Shown piece by piece: positions 8,777 through 16,870 of a DNA stretch of 64,000 bases (positions are counted from its first letter, which is position 1; each line of letters begins with the position of its first letter). The translations under genes and the position numbers were made by a program. Origin of the DNA: an uncultured Cellulosilyticum sp. Its GTDB lineage: Bacteria; Bacillota; Clostridia; Lachnospirales; Cellulosilyticaceae. The stretch covers positions 1 through 64,000 of the forward strand of contig CAKVCL010000001.1 of the NCBI GenBank assembly GCA_934725855.1, read 5' to 3'. The notes below the pieces were generated by a model that did no database searches, was not told the DNA's origin, and worked only from the letters and a program-made list of their open reading frames with translations.

Positions 8777-9502
8777 TTATTCCTCCTTTTGCTTCCAACC
8801 TGCCAGCTTGCTTCTTTGAATTGCCCCAAATAAATGCCCCTGAACCTTTGGAATATCACTTTGGAGTTGCTTCATTAGATTTTTCATCTCTTCACGTTTT
8901 GTTTTTCCATCAGCAGGACATGGACTTTTAACAACCGGCAAATTCTGTTTTCGCGCAAAACTTTTAATATCTTGCTCTGGTACATAAATGAGTGGCCTAA
9001 TGATTTCAAGCCCTACTTGATCCATATAAGTTTTTGGGGACATCGTATGAATACGTCCTTCATATAATAAAGACATCAGAAAAGTTTCATTAATATCTTC
9101 TCGATTATGCCCAAGAGCAACTTTATTACATCCTAATTTTTGAGCTTCTTGATATAATGCACCTTTTCGCATTTTTGAACATAAAGAACAAGGATTACTT
9201 TCTTGACGTTCTTCAAAAATGATTTGCCCAATTTGGGTAGGGCATCTATAAAAATGGACATTCAGTTCACCAAAAAAAGCTTCTACTTGTGTTAAATCAA
9301 ATCCTTCAAATCCAAGATCCACTGTTATGCCCACTAAATTAAACGATTTAGGATAAAAACGTCTTAAGTGATTAAGTGCCAACGCCAAGATTAAACTATC
9401 CTTTCCACCCGATACGCCAATAGCAATTGTATCACCATCTTCAATCATTTGATAATCTTGAATCGCACGTCTTACATAACTTAACAAATGTTGTAGTTGC
9501 AT
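8777..9502 (-). CDS. TtcA/TilS-like tRNA-modifying PP-loop ATPase
   Basis: A 241-residue N-type ATP pyrophosphatase. The PP-loop SGGKDS is at residues 31-36 and activates a tRNA base through adenylation. A CSLC pair (NPCSLCSKMRKGAL) and a later SPCPADGKTKREEM match the TtcA-like group that makes 2-thiocytidine in tRNA using an iron-sulphur cluster. Only one cysteine is seen in the second motif, so assignment to TtcA proper is not certain. It is the first gene of a short run with the recombinase, whose ATG follows one base after this stop codon. Confidence 0.85.
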   Translation of the reverse strand: MQLQHLLSYVRRAIQDYQMIEDGDTIAIGVSGGKDSLILALALNHLRRFYPKSFNLVGITVDLGFEGFDLTQVEAFFGELNVHFYRCPTQIGQIIFEERQESNPCSLCSKMRKGALYQEAQKLGCNKVALGHNREDINETFLMSLLYEGRIHTMSPKTYMDQVGLEIIRPLIYVPEQDIKSFARKQNLPVVKSPCPADGKTKREEMKNLMKQLQSDIPKVQGHLFGAIQRSKLAGWKQKEE

Positions 9503-9736
9503 GTCATCCTCCAGTTTTCTTTGATCTTCCTAATGATTATACCCCTAAATACATCCCAAGACAATTAGCGGCTACCTTGACCTATAGACTTTACATTTTT
9601 TATGCCTTTTATTGACAGATTAAATACAAAATAAGATCGATTCGTTGATTTATTGATAGATTAAAGCAAGCCTACCCACTAAAAAGTATATTATTTATTA
9701 AATTATTATAATAAATATGATATTTGTTTGTAAAAG

Positions 9737-9765
9737 TTGAAAAATATTCTTTTATGTGATATTCT
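9737..9765 (+). promoter_or_regulatory. Candidate promoter of the BMP transporter operon
   Basis: TTGAAA at 9737-9742 and TATTCT at 9760-9765, with a 17-base spacer, lie 36 bases before the lipoprotein gene. The rest of the 299-base gap from 9503 is AT-rich, with no riboswitch that I recognise. Confidence 0.5.
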
Positions 9766-9801
9766 TGCTATGTTAGTATTAATACAAGGGGGATATTTAT
9801 T

Positions 9802-10896
9802 ATGAAAAAAGGTTTATCTATGTTACTAACAGCATCTCTTATGGGCACACTTTCTTTATCCATGGTAGGTTGTGGTGCAAGTAGTGCTGGCGGTGCAAAA
9901 GCTTCTGGCTATGAATTAGCTTTAGTTACAGATATCGGAACGATTGATGACAAATCATTTAATCAAGGCGCTTGGGAAGGCGTTGAAAAATATGCTAAAG
10001 AACATGACAAAACTTACAAATACTATCAACCAACAGCTAAAACAACAGCTGCTTATGTTGATACTATCAGCCTTGCAGTAGAAGGTGGTGCAAAAGTTGT
10101 TGTCTGTCCAGGTTATTTATTTGAGCCAGCAGTATATGAAACTCAAGATAAATACCCAGATGTAAAATTCATCTTATTAGATGGTGAACCGCACAACGAA
10201 GATTATTCTGACTACAAAACGGGCGAAAACACATGTCCAATTCTTTTCCAAGAAGATCAAGCAGGCTTCTTAGCAGGTTATGCTGCTGTTAAAGATGGTT
10301 ATACCAAACTTGGCTTCATGGGTGGTATGGCTGTTCCAGCTGTTATGCGTTATGGTTACGGATTTGTTCAAGGTGCTGAAGCTGCTGCTACAGAAATGAA
10401 TGTGGCTGATCTTGAACTTAAATACCACTACACAGGTGGATTTGATGCAACGCCAGAAGTTCAATCAATGGCTGCTTCTTGGTATCAATCTGGTACAGAA
10501 GTTATCTTTGGTTGCGGTGGTGGAGTTGGTAACTCTGTTATGTCAGCTGCTGAAGCTGCTGGTGCAAAAGTAATTGGTGTAGACGTTGATCAATCACCTG
10601 AATCAGATACAGTTATTACATCTGCTATGAAACAACTTTCTATTTCTGTAAACGACATTATCGGTGATTATTATGAAGGCACATTCCAAGGTGGCAAAAC
10701 TTTAGTTATGGATGTGACAACACAAGGGGTAGGCCTTCCAATGGATACTTCTAAATTTACAAAGTTTACACAAGCTGACTATGATGCCATTTATGCTAAA
10801 TTAGTATCTGGTGAAATTAAAACACTTACTGACAAAGATGTACAATCTGCTGCAGAGCTTCCTGCAACACATGTCGCTGTTGAGGTTATTGAATAA
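9802..10896 (+). CDS. BMP-family (PnrA-like) substrate-binding lipoprotein
   Basis: A 364-residue lipoprotein of the basic membrane protein family, which binds nucleosides outside the cell for the ABC importer encoded just downstream. The signal peptide covers residues 1-23, with a lipobox ending MVGC, so Cys24 should carry the lipid. Family motifs follow: DIGTIDDKSFNQGAWEG and the ribose/base-pocket segments FLAGYAA, LGFMGG and VIGVDVDQS. GGGG AT-rich leader bases (AAGGGGG) provide the ribosome binding site. A hairpin after this gene probably lowers transcription into the ATPase gene, as is common for binding proteins needed in excess. Confidence 0.93.
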   Translation: MKKGLSMLLTASLMGTLSLSMVGCGASSAGGAKASGYELALVTDIGTIDDKSFNQGAWEGVEKYAKEHDKTYKYYQPTAKTTAAYVDTISLAVEGGAKVVVCPGYLFEPAVYETQDKYPDVKFILLDGEPHNEDYSDYKTGENTCPILFQEDQAGFLAGYAAVKDGYTKLGFMGGMAVPAVMRYGYGFVQGAEAAATEMNVADLELKYHYTGGFDATPEVQSMAASWYQSGTEVIFGCGGGVGNSVMSAAEAAGAKVIGVDVDQSPESDTVITSAMKQLSISVNDIIGDYYEGTFQGGKTLVMDVTTQGVGLPMDTSKFTKFTQADYDAIYAKLVSGEIKTLTDKDVQSAAELPATHVAVEVIE

Positions 10897-10913
10897 TCAC
10901 TACATACATTCAT

Positions 10914-10937
10914 AAAAGGTGCCTTAGGCACCTTTTA
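10914..10937 (+). terminator. Intra-operon hairpin after the lipoprotein gene
   Basis: AAAAGGTGCC pairs with GGCACCTTTT around a TTA loop, followed by only a short T stretch. It sits between the binding protein and the ATPase, so it likely acts as a partial terminator or an RNA-stabilising hairpin. Confidence 0.7.
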
Positions 10938-10973
10938 TTGTCATATTCACTTAATTATGAAGGAGGGAAATGA

Positions 10974-12515
10974 ATGAGTTATATTATTGAAATGCTTGAT
11001 ATTACTAAAACCTTCCCAGGTATCATTGCCAATGATCATGTGACACTCCAAGTTGAAGAAGGTGAAATTCACGCTTTGCTTGGTGAAAATGGTGCTGGTA
11101 AATCTACCTTAATGAGTATTTTATTTGGACTCTATCAACCTGATAGTGGTACGATTAAAATTAGGGGAGAAGAAGTGCAGATTAATGGACCTCTGGATGC
11201 CAATCGTTTAGGAATTGGTATGGTGCATCAACATTTTAAACTCGTACATAACTTTACAGTCCTACAAAATATCATTTTAGGCGTTGAAAATGTTAAAAAT
11301 GGTTTTCTTGAAATGCAGGCCGCACGACAAAAGGTAATGGATCTTAGTGAGCGCTATGGACTTAAAGTGGATCCAGATGCATTGATTTCAGAAATTACCG
11401 TTGGCATGCAACAACGTGTCGAAATTTTAAAAATGCTTTATCGTGATAATGATATTCTTATTTTAGATGAGCCAACGGCCGTGCTTACGCCACAAGAAAT
11501 AGAAGAGCTAATGCATATTATGAAAGCACTCACCCAAGAAGGTAAATCCATTGTCTTTATTACGCACAAATTAGCTGAAATTAAAGCCGTTGCCAATCGT
11601 TGCAGTGTACTTCGACGTGGTAAGTTTATTGGTGTAGTCGATGTGCCTTCCACCAGTAAAGAAATGCTTTCTGAAATGATGGTCGGTCATAAAGTTAACT
11701 TAACCGTTCAAAAAGAACCTAGTCACCCTAAAGAAGAACTTCTTAGAGTTGAACATTTATCCGTTGCTTCAAAACGTGAGGGACATGTTAAAAATGTCGT
11801 AAACGATGTCAATTTTTCTGTACGTGCAGGTGAAATTGTTTGTATTGCTGGAATTGATGGGAATGGTCAAACAGAACTCATTCAAGGCATTACAGGTCTA
11901 ACTAAACTTGCATCAGGCAACATTTATTTAAATGGTGAAGATGTCACCAAACAAAGTATTCGTTATAAAAGTACCCATGGACTAAGTCATATTCCTGAAG
12001 ATAGGCATCTTCATGGATTAGTACTTGACTATTCGTTAGGTGATAATCTTGTGCTACAAGAATATTTTATGCCACCTTATCAAAAACATGGTTTCTTAAA
12101 TCAAAAGGCTATTTTAGATCACGCCCAAAAGCTTATTGAAAAATTTGATATTCGTAGTGGACAAGGTGCCATCACAACTGCACGTAGTATGTCTGGTGGT
12201 AATCAGCAAAAAGCGATTATTGCAAGAGAGATTTCTAAAAATCCAAATGTTTTAATTGCTGTACAACCTACTCGTGGACTAGATGTAGGAGCTATCAGCT
12301 TTATTCATGAGCAACTCGTTAAAGAAAGAGATCATGGACGTGGCATTTTGCTCGTATCTTTGGAACTTGATGAAGTCATGAATTTAAGTGACCGTATTTT
12401 AGTGATGTATGAAGGCGAAATTGTAGCCGAACTTAATCCTAAAGAAACAACTATTAATGAACTTGGCCTCTATATGTCAGGTTCAAAAAGGGGGAATGAC
12501 CTATCAAACGTTTAA
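10974..12515 (+). CDS. Nucleoside ABC importer, double ATPase subunit
   Basis: A 513-residue sugar/nucleoside-importer ATPase with two nucleotide-binding domains. The first has Walker A GENGAGKST at about 38-46, signature VGMQQRVEIL and Walker B ILILDEPTAVL. The second has a degenerate Walker A (GIDGNGQTEL), signature MSGGNQQKAIIARE and VQPTRGLDV, the usual asymmetry of this family (YufO, RbsA-like). It powers uptake by the two permeases downstream. GAAGGAGGG precedes the ATG. The last two residues (Asn-Val) are probably an extension produced by loss of an ATGA overlap with the next gene; see that entry. Confidence 0.95.
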   Translation: MSYIIEMLDITKTFPGIIANDHVTLQVEEGEIHALLGENGAGKSTLMSILFGLYQPDSGTIKIRGEEVQINGPLDANRLGIGMVHQHFKLVHNFTVLQNIILGVENVKNGFLEMQAARQKVMDLSERYGLKVDPDALISEITVGMQQRVEILKMLYRDNDILILDEPTAVLTPQEIEELMHIMKALTQEGKSIVFITHKLAEIKAVANRCSVLRRGKFIGVVDVPSTSKEMLSEMMVGHKVNLTVQKEPSHPKEELLRVEHLSVASKREGHVKNVVNDVNFSVRAGEIVCIAGIDGNGQTELIQGITGLTKLASGNIYLNGEDVTKQSIRYKSTHGLSHIPEDRHLHGLVLDYSLGDNLVLQEYFMPPYQKHGFLNQKAILDHAQKLIEKFDIRSGQGAITTARSMSGGNQQKAIIAREISKNPNVLIAVQPTRGLDVGAISFIHEQLVKERDHGRGILLVSLELDEVMNLSDRILVMYEGEIVAELNPKETTINELGLYMSGSKRGNDLSNV

Positions 12516-13588
12516 CCTTTTTATCATCTTTTTTTGCTGTTATTGTTGGGCTATTAGTCGGCTTTGTTATTTTACTTGTCAGCAATCCCTCTCAAGCACT
12601 CGGTGGTTTTAGTATGATTCTTACGGGTGCGCTTGCACATGGTATGAAAGGCCTTGGTCAAATTCTTTACTATGCCACACCTATTATGCTAACTGGTTTA
12701 TCTGTAGGATTTGCCTTCAAAACTGGATTATTTAATATTGGTGCTTCAGGACAATTCATTATTGGTGCTTTTGCTTCCGTTTATGTAGGGATTACAATGA
12801 CTGCTTTAGGATCTGTTCACTGGTTAGTCGGTGTCATTGCAAGTATCATAGCGGGTGGACTTTGGGCACTCATTCCTGGTATTTTAAAAGCTTATGCCAA
12901 TGTAAACGAAGTGATCTCTTGTATTATGATGAATTACATTGGGATGTATGCCGTTAATAGCTTAGTTAAAGAAAATCCGGTTTTATTTGACCAAGCTAAA
13001 AATCAAAGTTACTCCGTCGCTCAATCTGCTGTTTTGCCTAAATTAGGTTTAGACAAAATTTTTGTAGGTTCAAGTGTCAACAGTGGGATACTGATTGCGA
13101 TTTTAGCGGTTATTGTCATACACATTATTTTAAATAAAACCGTGTTTGGTTTTGAGTTAAAAGCGGTAGGATTAAATCATAATGCCAGTAAATATGCTGG
13201 GGTTAATGAGAAAATGAATATCATCCTTGCCATGGTCATTGCTGGAGCCTTATCTGGTTTAGGTGGGGGACTCCTTTACTTAGCGGGTTCTGGTAAACAC
13301 ATTGAAATCTTAGAAGTTTTAGCCGATGAAGGATTCACGGGTATGTCTGTTGCTTTATTGGGACTTTCTAATCCACTTGGGGTATTAGTTGCGGCTTTAT
13401 TTATTGCGTATATTACAGAAGGTGGATTCTACTTACAACTCTTTGATTTCGCCCCTGAAATTATTGATATCATTATTGCAGTCATTATTTACTTTAGTGC
13501 ATTTGCTCTTTTATTCCAAGCTATTATCAAACACTTTGTAACAAAGAGAAGTGCAAAAGAAAGTGGAAAGGGGGAGACCCTATCATGA
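12503..13588 (+). CDS. Nucleoside ABC importer permease 1 (start codon apparently lost)
   Basis: A YufP-type membrane permease with about 8-9 hydrophobic segments. The frame is open from base 12500. Good family sequence begins at 12506 with KRLTFLSSFFAV and runs through the first membrane segment, but no ATG, GTG or TTG is in frame before 12614, and starting there would remove that segment. A strong AAAAGGGGG site ends 8 bases before an ATC at 12503. The equivalent junction before permease 2 reads CTATCATGA; here it reads CTATCAAAC, so three bases (ATG or TGA) seem deleted. Translation may use ATC weakly, may start internally, or the deletion may be a sequence error. It overlaps permease 2 by 4 bases. 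Confidence 0.85.
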   Translation: MKRLTFLSSFFAVIVGLLVGFVILLVSNPSQALGGFSMILTGALAHGMKGLGQILYYATPIMLTGLSVGFAFKTGLFNIGASGQFIIGAFASVYVGITMTALGSVHWLVGVIASIIAGGLWALIPGILKAYANVNEVISCIMMNYIGMYAVNSLVKENPVLFDQAKNQSYSVAQSAVLPKLGLDKIFVGSSVNSGILIAILAVIVIHIILNKTVFGFELKAVGLNHNASKYAGVNEKMNIILAMVIAGALSGLGGGLLYLAGSGKHIEILEVLADEGFTGMSVALLGLSNPLGVLVAALFIAYITEGGFYLQLFDFAPEIIDIIIAVIIYFSAFALLFQAIIKHFVTKRSAKESGKGETLS

Positions 13589-14538
13589 CAACCTTTTACT
13601 TTGTTTTCCAACAAACAATGATTTTTATGATTCCTCTTTTGGTTGTTGCTTTAGGTGGTATGTTTTCTGAAAGAAGCGGAGTTGTTAACGTTGCCCTTGA
13701 AGGGATTATGACCATTGGAGCTTTTGCAAGTATCTTATTTATTAGTATATTTGAGCGTCAAATGAGTGGACAGCCTTTACTAATTTTAGCTTTGATTGTA
13801 GCTGCTATAGCCGGAGCTGCCTTTTCTTTCTTTCATGCATATGCAGCTATTAATATGAAAGCTGATCAAGTTATTAGTGGGACAGCCCTTAATATGTTTG
13901 CTCCAGCACTTGCTATCTTCGTTGGTCGTCAGCTAAATGGCGTTCAACAAATTCAATTTCAAAATACCTTTAGAATCACTAAAGTTCCTGTATTAGGCAG
14001 CATCCCAGTAATAGGCGATTTATTCTTTAAAAATGCATATATTACGACTTATATTGGATTTGGCATTTTAGCCTTATCTGCTATCGTTCTTTATAAGACA
14101 CGCTTTGGTTTAAGACTTAGAGCTTGTGGTGAACATCCTCAAGCAGCGGATTCCGTTGGTATTAATGTTTATAAAATGCGTTATTGCGGCGTATTAATTT
14201 CTGGTGTATTAGGTGGAATAGGGGGGCTCATTTTCGTTATCCCAACTTCTACAAACTTTAATGCCACTGTAGCCGGTTATGGTTTCTTAGCCTTAGCCGT
14301 ATTAATCTTTGGTCAATGGAAGCCTTTAAGAATTTTACTCGCTGCTTTATTCTTTGGATTAATGAAAGCGATTGCTTCCTCTTATTCAGGGATTCCTTTC
14401 TTAAATGGACTAGGGATTTCAAGCACACTTTATAAAATGATTCCATATATTGCAACCTTAATCGTATTAACCTTTACTTCAAAGAACTCTCAAGCACCTC
14501 GTGCTTCAGGAACACCATACGATAAAGGTGCCAGATAA
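13585..14538 (+). CDS. Nucleoside ABC importer permease 2
   Basis: A 317-residue inner-membrane permease of the YufQ/BMP-importer type, with about 9 hydrophobic segments. Family motifs include GGMFSERSGVVNVALEG near the N-terminus and the cytoplasmic loop GLRLRACGEHPQAADSVGI, which should contact the ATPase. It starts by an ATGA overlap with permease 1 behind AAAGGGGG, so the two proteins are translationally coupled and probably form a heterodimer. It is the last gene of the operon, and a strong terminator overlaps its stop codon. Confidence 0.94.
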   Translation: MTTFYFVFQQTMIFMIPLLVVALGGMFSERSGVVNVALEGIMTIGAFASILFISIFERQMSGQPLLILALIVAAIAGAAFSFFHAYAAINMKADQVISGTALNMFAPALAIFVGRQLNGVQQIQFQNTFRITKVPVLGSIPVIGDLFFKNAYITTYIGFGILALSAIVLYKTRFGLRLRACGEHPQAADSVGINVYKMRYCGVLISGVLGGIGGLIFVIPTSTNFNATVAGYGFLALAVLIFGQWKPLRILLAALFFGLMKAIASSYSGIPFLNGLGISSTLYKMIPYIATLIVLTFTSKNSQAPRASGTPYDKGAR

Positions 14539-14580
14539 AGAAAAGTGTCTCTTATTCATAAGAGACACTTTTCTTTATCT
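14533..14580 (+). terminator. Strong terminator of the nucleoside importer operon
   Basis: A near-perfect stem of about 22 bases (arms containing AAAGAAAAGTGTCTCTTA and its complement) with a short loop, followed by TATATTTTATTTTTT. It includes the stop codon of permease 2. Confidence 0.88.
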
Positions 14581-14601
14581 ATATTTTATTTTTTGAGATA
14601 A

Positions 14602-14769
14602 CCAGAAGAAAATGAGCTTAATGCAGTGATTGATGAAAGAACCAATGTCTATACAATGGGTGCTATGGCATTTTGCTTTCTAGGAGGAGAAACAGATTTA
14701 TGTTATTTTTTTGGTTATGCAAAATTAATTTGTGTTACAAGCATAAGAAAAAGGCAAAAACCCCCTTGA
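14602..14769 (+). pseudogene. Remnant of a kinase-like / phosphotransferase gene
   Basis: An open frame of 55 codons without a start encodes an N-terminal stretch AVIDERTNVYTMGAMAF followed by a glycine-rich LGGE, which resembles the C-terminal lobe of protein-kinase-like or aminoglycoside-phosphotransferase-like proteins. After that it loses similarity. No ribosome binding site or start precedes it, and it follows directly on the terminator. I read it as a decayed fragment; the family call rests on a short match. Confidence 0.3.
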
Positions 14770-14796
14770 TCAATGAAAATAGTATATTATAAAACT

Positions 14797-14849
14797 ATTC
14801 GCGAAACGCCGCTTTTACGAAAAGTTTATGCTATAAGCGCCAGCGAAAT
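14797..14849. repeat. GC-richer imperfect inverted repeat in a gene-poor gap
   Basis: The left part, with TTCGCGAAACGCCGCTT, and the right part, AAGCGCCAGCGAA, are imperfectly complementary around an AT-rich middle. It is richer in GC than its surroundings, and could be a small dispersed element or a remnant hairpin. Its copy number elsewhere cannot be seen from here. Confidence 0.3.
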
Positions 14850-14899
14850 AATATTTGATTTATCTTTATAATGCTCTTACCACTCAAATATAAAACAAA

Positions 14900-14928
14900 C
14901 CAGTGTCTGATTTTTAGTCAAGACACCG
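14900..14928 (-). terminator. Terminator after the 91-residue protein gene
   Basis: On the reverse strand CCGGTGTCTTGA pairs, with one unpaired position, with TCAGACACTGG, followed by TTTGTTTT. Confidence 0.65.
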
Positions 14929-14934
14929 GCATTC

Positions 14935-15210
14935 TTATTTAATATTAATATTGGCATAAAATGCATCTAAGTAGCATGACAGATTTGCTTCAATCATTCT
15001 GACATATCTAGCATAGCTGAAAAGCACTCCAGGCTCGTCTATACCTTCTGTATGTCCCACGCAAGAAAACCCGTTTCTATCAGTTCCAATATATGTGTCG
15101 ATTGCCATCATTTTACCATCCTTGTTTTTTAGTATGATATTCATTAAAGTTAGTCCGTCTCCGATATCATACAAATCTACTTTTCGTTCTGTAGCTTTAT
15201 ACTTTGTCAT
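14935..15210 (-). CDS. Small conserved-looking protein of unknown function
   Basis: A 91-residue soluble protein preceded by GGGAG a few bases before its ATG. It begins MTKYKATERKVDLYDIG, has no signal peptide or membrane segment, and appears to form a beta-rich N-terminal half (LTLMNIILKNKDGK) followed by a helical C-terminal half (SYARYVRMIEANLSCYLD). I do not recognise the family. It has its own terminator and lies in a gap between the importer operon and a MATE gene, next to decayed sequences, so it may be accessory. Confidence 0.55.
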   Translation of the reverse strand: MTKYKATERKVDLYDIGDGLTLMNIILKNKDGKMMAIDTYIGTDRNGFSCVGHTEGIDEPGVLFSYARYVRMIEANLSCYLDAFYANINIK

Positions 15211-15252
15211 CCTTCAGTCTCCCTTCTGATAAATCTCAATAAAAATAAAGAC

Positions 15253-15287
15253 ACCGAGGTTTAGTATTACCTTTATAAAACCTCGGT
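15253..15287 (-). terminator. Terminator after the MATE gene
   Basis: ACCGAGGTTT pairs with AAACCTCGGT, and the reverse strand continues into GTCTTTATTTTT. A T-run on the forward strand also exists, but no forward gene precedes it. Confidence 0.75.
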
Positions 15288-15343
15288 ACTTTTTGAAACA
15301 AATTATGATTTAGTTTAGTATTTATAACTTTAAGTTATGCTGT

Positions 15344-16726
15344 CTATTCGCTTACCGTAATATTTTGAAGCCATACGCCTTTTTTAACTAATACATAGCC
15401 AATGAAGCACTTGACAAGGTCTACCATTTGGCAAATCAAATAGATGGGAACAATAGATAGCCCTGTAAAGCGTGTTAATGTATAAGCTAATGGAATGCTC
15501 AGCACCCATATATAAACGCTGTCAAATAAAAATGTAACAATCGTTTTCCCTCCTGAACGTAAGGTAAAATACGTCGCATGCATAAAGGCATTTTGAGGCA
15601 TACAAAGCGCTGCAATTAAAATAAAATCAGTTGCGAGCTTCTTAACCTCATCTGTCGTATTATATAAACGTGGGAATAAAGGTGAAGTAATTGCCAATAA
15701 AACACCTATTAATACGCAGCTTGCAACAGAGAAAAAGATTAATTTTGTATCGGTGTCTTTTGCTTCTTCCATTTTTCCTGCACCCAATAGTTGACCAATA
15801 ATAATGGACACAGAGCTTCCTAATGCGATAAAAACGACGTTAAATAAGTTGGAAATGGTTGAGGCGATATTTAGTCCAGCTACAACAGATAATCCTCTTA
15901 CAGAGTAACACTGCATTAATACCGTCATCCCCCCTGCCCAAGCCGCTTCATTTACCATAAGGGGTGTCCCTTTTAGTAGAATTTGCTTAGTTAGCTTCTT
16001 AGGCACATGTAAACTTTTATAGACACCTTGAATATAAACGTTTTTATCTGCATGGCGATGGGTCCATAAAACCACAATGGCACATTCCACAAATCTAGAA
16101 ATAACGGTTGCAATCGCAGCGCCTATTGCTCCTAATGCTGGGAATCCTAGATAACCAAAAATCAGTAAAGTATTAAATACTAGATTCACACAAACTGCCG
16201 TCAAACCAGCTTTCATAGGAAGCATCGTTTCACCTGTTTCACGTAAGGTGCTGGTATAGATTTGAGTAACGGCAAAAGGAATTAAACCTAGCATCATGAC
16301 CCATAAATACTGCTTACCATACATTAAACACGCTTCTAAATTTCCACTTGAGCTGCCATCATGTAAGAAGTTTTGAATGAGTGTTTCTCCTAATAAAAGA
16401 AAGACTAAAAAAGCAATGGTGGTAATAAATGCACCAATAAATAGCTTAAATCTAAACACATGTTTAACACCCTTTTGATCGCCTTGACCATAAAACTGTG
16501 CACCAAAAATACCGGCTCCAGATAGTCCACCAAAAATACATAAATTAAAGACAAACAGCAATTGATTGGTTATAGCCACTCCTGTCATTTGTTCGGTTCC
16601 CATTTGGCCTACCATCATATTATCTAGAAGCCCTACAAAGTTGGTAATCCCATTTTGAATCATAATGGGAATCGATATGGTTAATACCATTTTATAGAAC
16701 TTTCGATCGCCAATGAATCGCTTCAT
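15344..16726 (-). CDS. MATE-family multidrug/sodium antiporter
   Basis: A 460-residue inner-membrane protein with about twelve hydrophobic segments in two repeated halves, as expected for MATE efflux transporters that use a sodium or proton gradient to export small cationic compounds. The first half begins ISIPIMIQNGITNFVGLLDN and carries MVGQMGTEQMTG, typical of the family; the second half includes LKGTPLMVNEAAWAGG. The substrate cannot be predicted. The gene stands alone between two terminators and starts with a normal ATG behind GGGAGG. Confidence 0.92.
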   Translation of the reverse strand: MKRFIGDRKFYKMVLTISIPIMIQNGITNFVGLLDNMMVGQMGTEQMTGVAITNQLLFVFNLCIFGGLSGAGIFGAQFYGQGDQKGVKHVFRFKLFIGAFITTIAFLVFLLLGETLIQNFLHDGSSSGNLEACLMYGKQYLWVMMLGLIPFAVTQIYTSTLRETGETMLPMKAGLTAVCVNLVFNTLLIFGYLGFPALGAIGAAIATVISRFVECAIVVLWTHRHADKNVYIQGVYKSLHVPKKLTKQILLKGTPLMVNEAAWAGGMTVLMQCYSVRGLSVVAGLNIASTISNLFNVVFIALGSSVSIIIGQLLGAGKMEEAKDTDTKLIFFSVASCVLIGVLLAITSPLFPRLYNTTDEVKKLATDFILIAALCMPQNAFMHATYFTLRSGGKTIVTFLFDSVYIWVLSIPLAYTLTRFTGLSIVPIYLICQMVDLVKCFIGYVLVKKGVWLQNITVSE

Positions 16727-16788
16727 CTAATTATCCTCCCTACTCTTTTTATACTTTTTCTATATTCACTTCTTCATACTCCAAAAAT

Positions 16789-16838
16789 AAACAGAGCCAA
16801 TGCTTCTCCTTTTAATAGGCAAATGATTGGCTCTGTTT
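16789..16838 (-). terminator. Terminator after guaB
   Basis: AAACAGAGCCAAT pairs with ATTGGCTCTGTTT around about 24 bases; the reverse strand then reads ATTTTTGG. It lies 33 bases after the guaB stop. Confidence 0.8.
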
Positions 16839-16870
16839 GCACTTTCTTTGTTTCTTTCTCTTCTTTTTAA

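Noticed and set aside
12496..12598. ATG at 12496 as start of permease 1 via a frameshift in the T7 run
   Set aside because: It would need a +1 shift, the ribosome binding site is too close, and the correct frame already encodes a better KR-type N-terminus.
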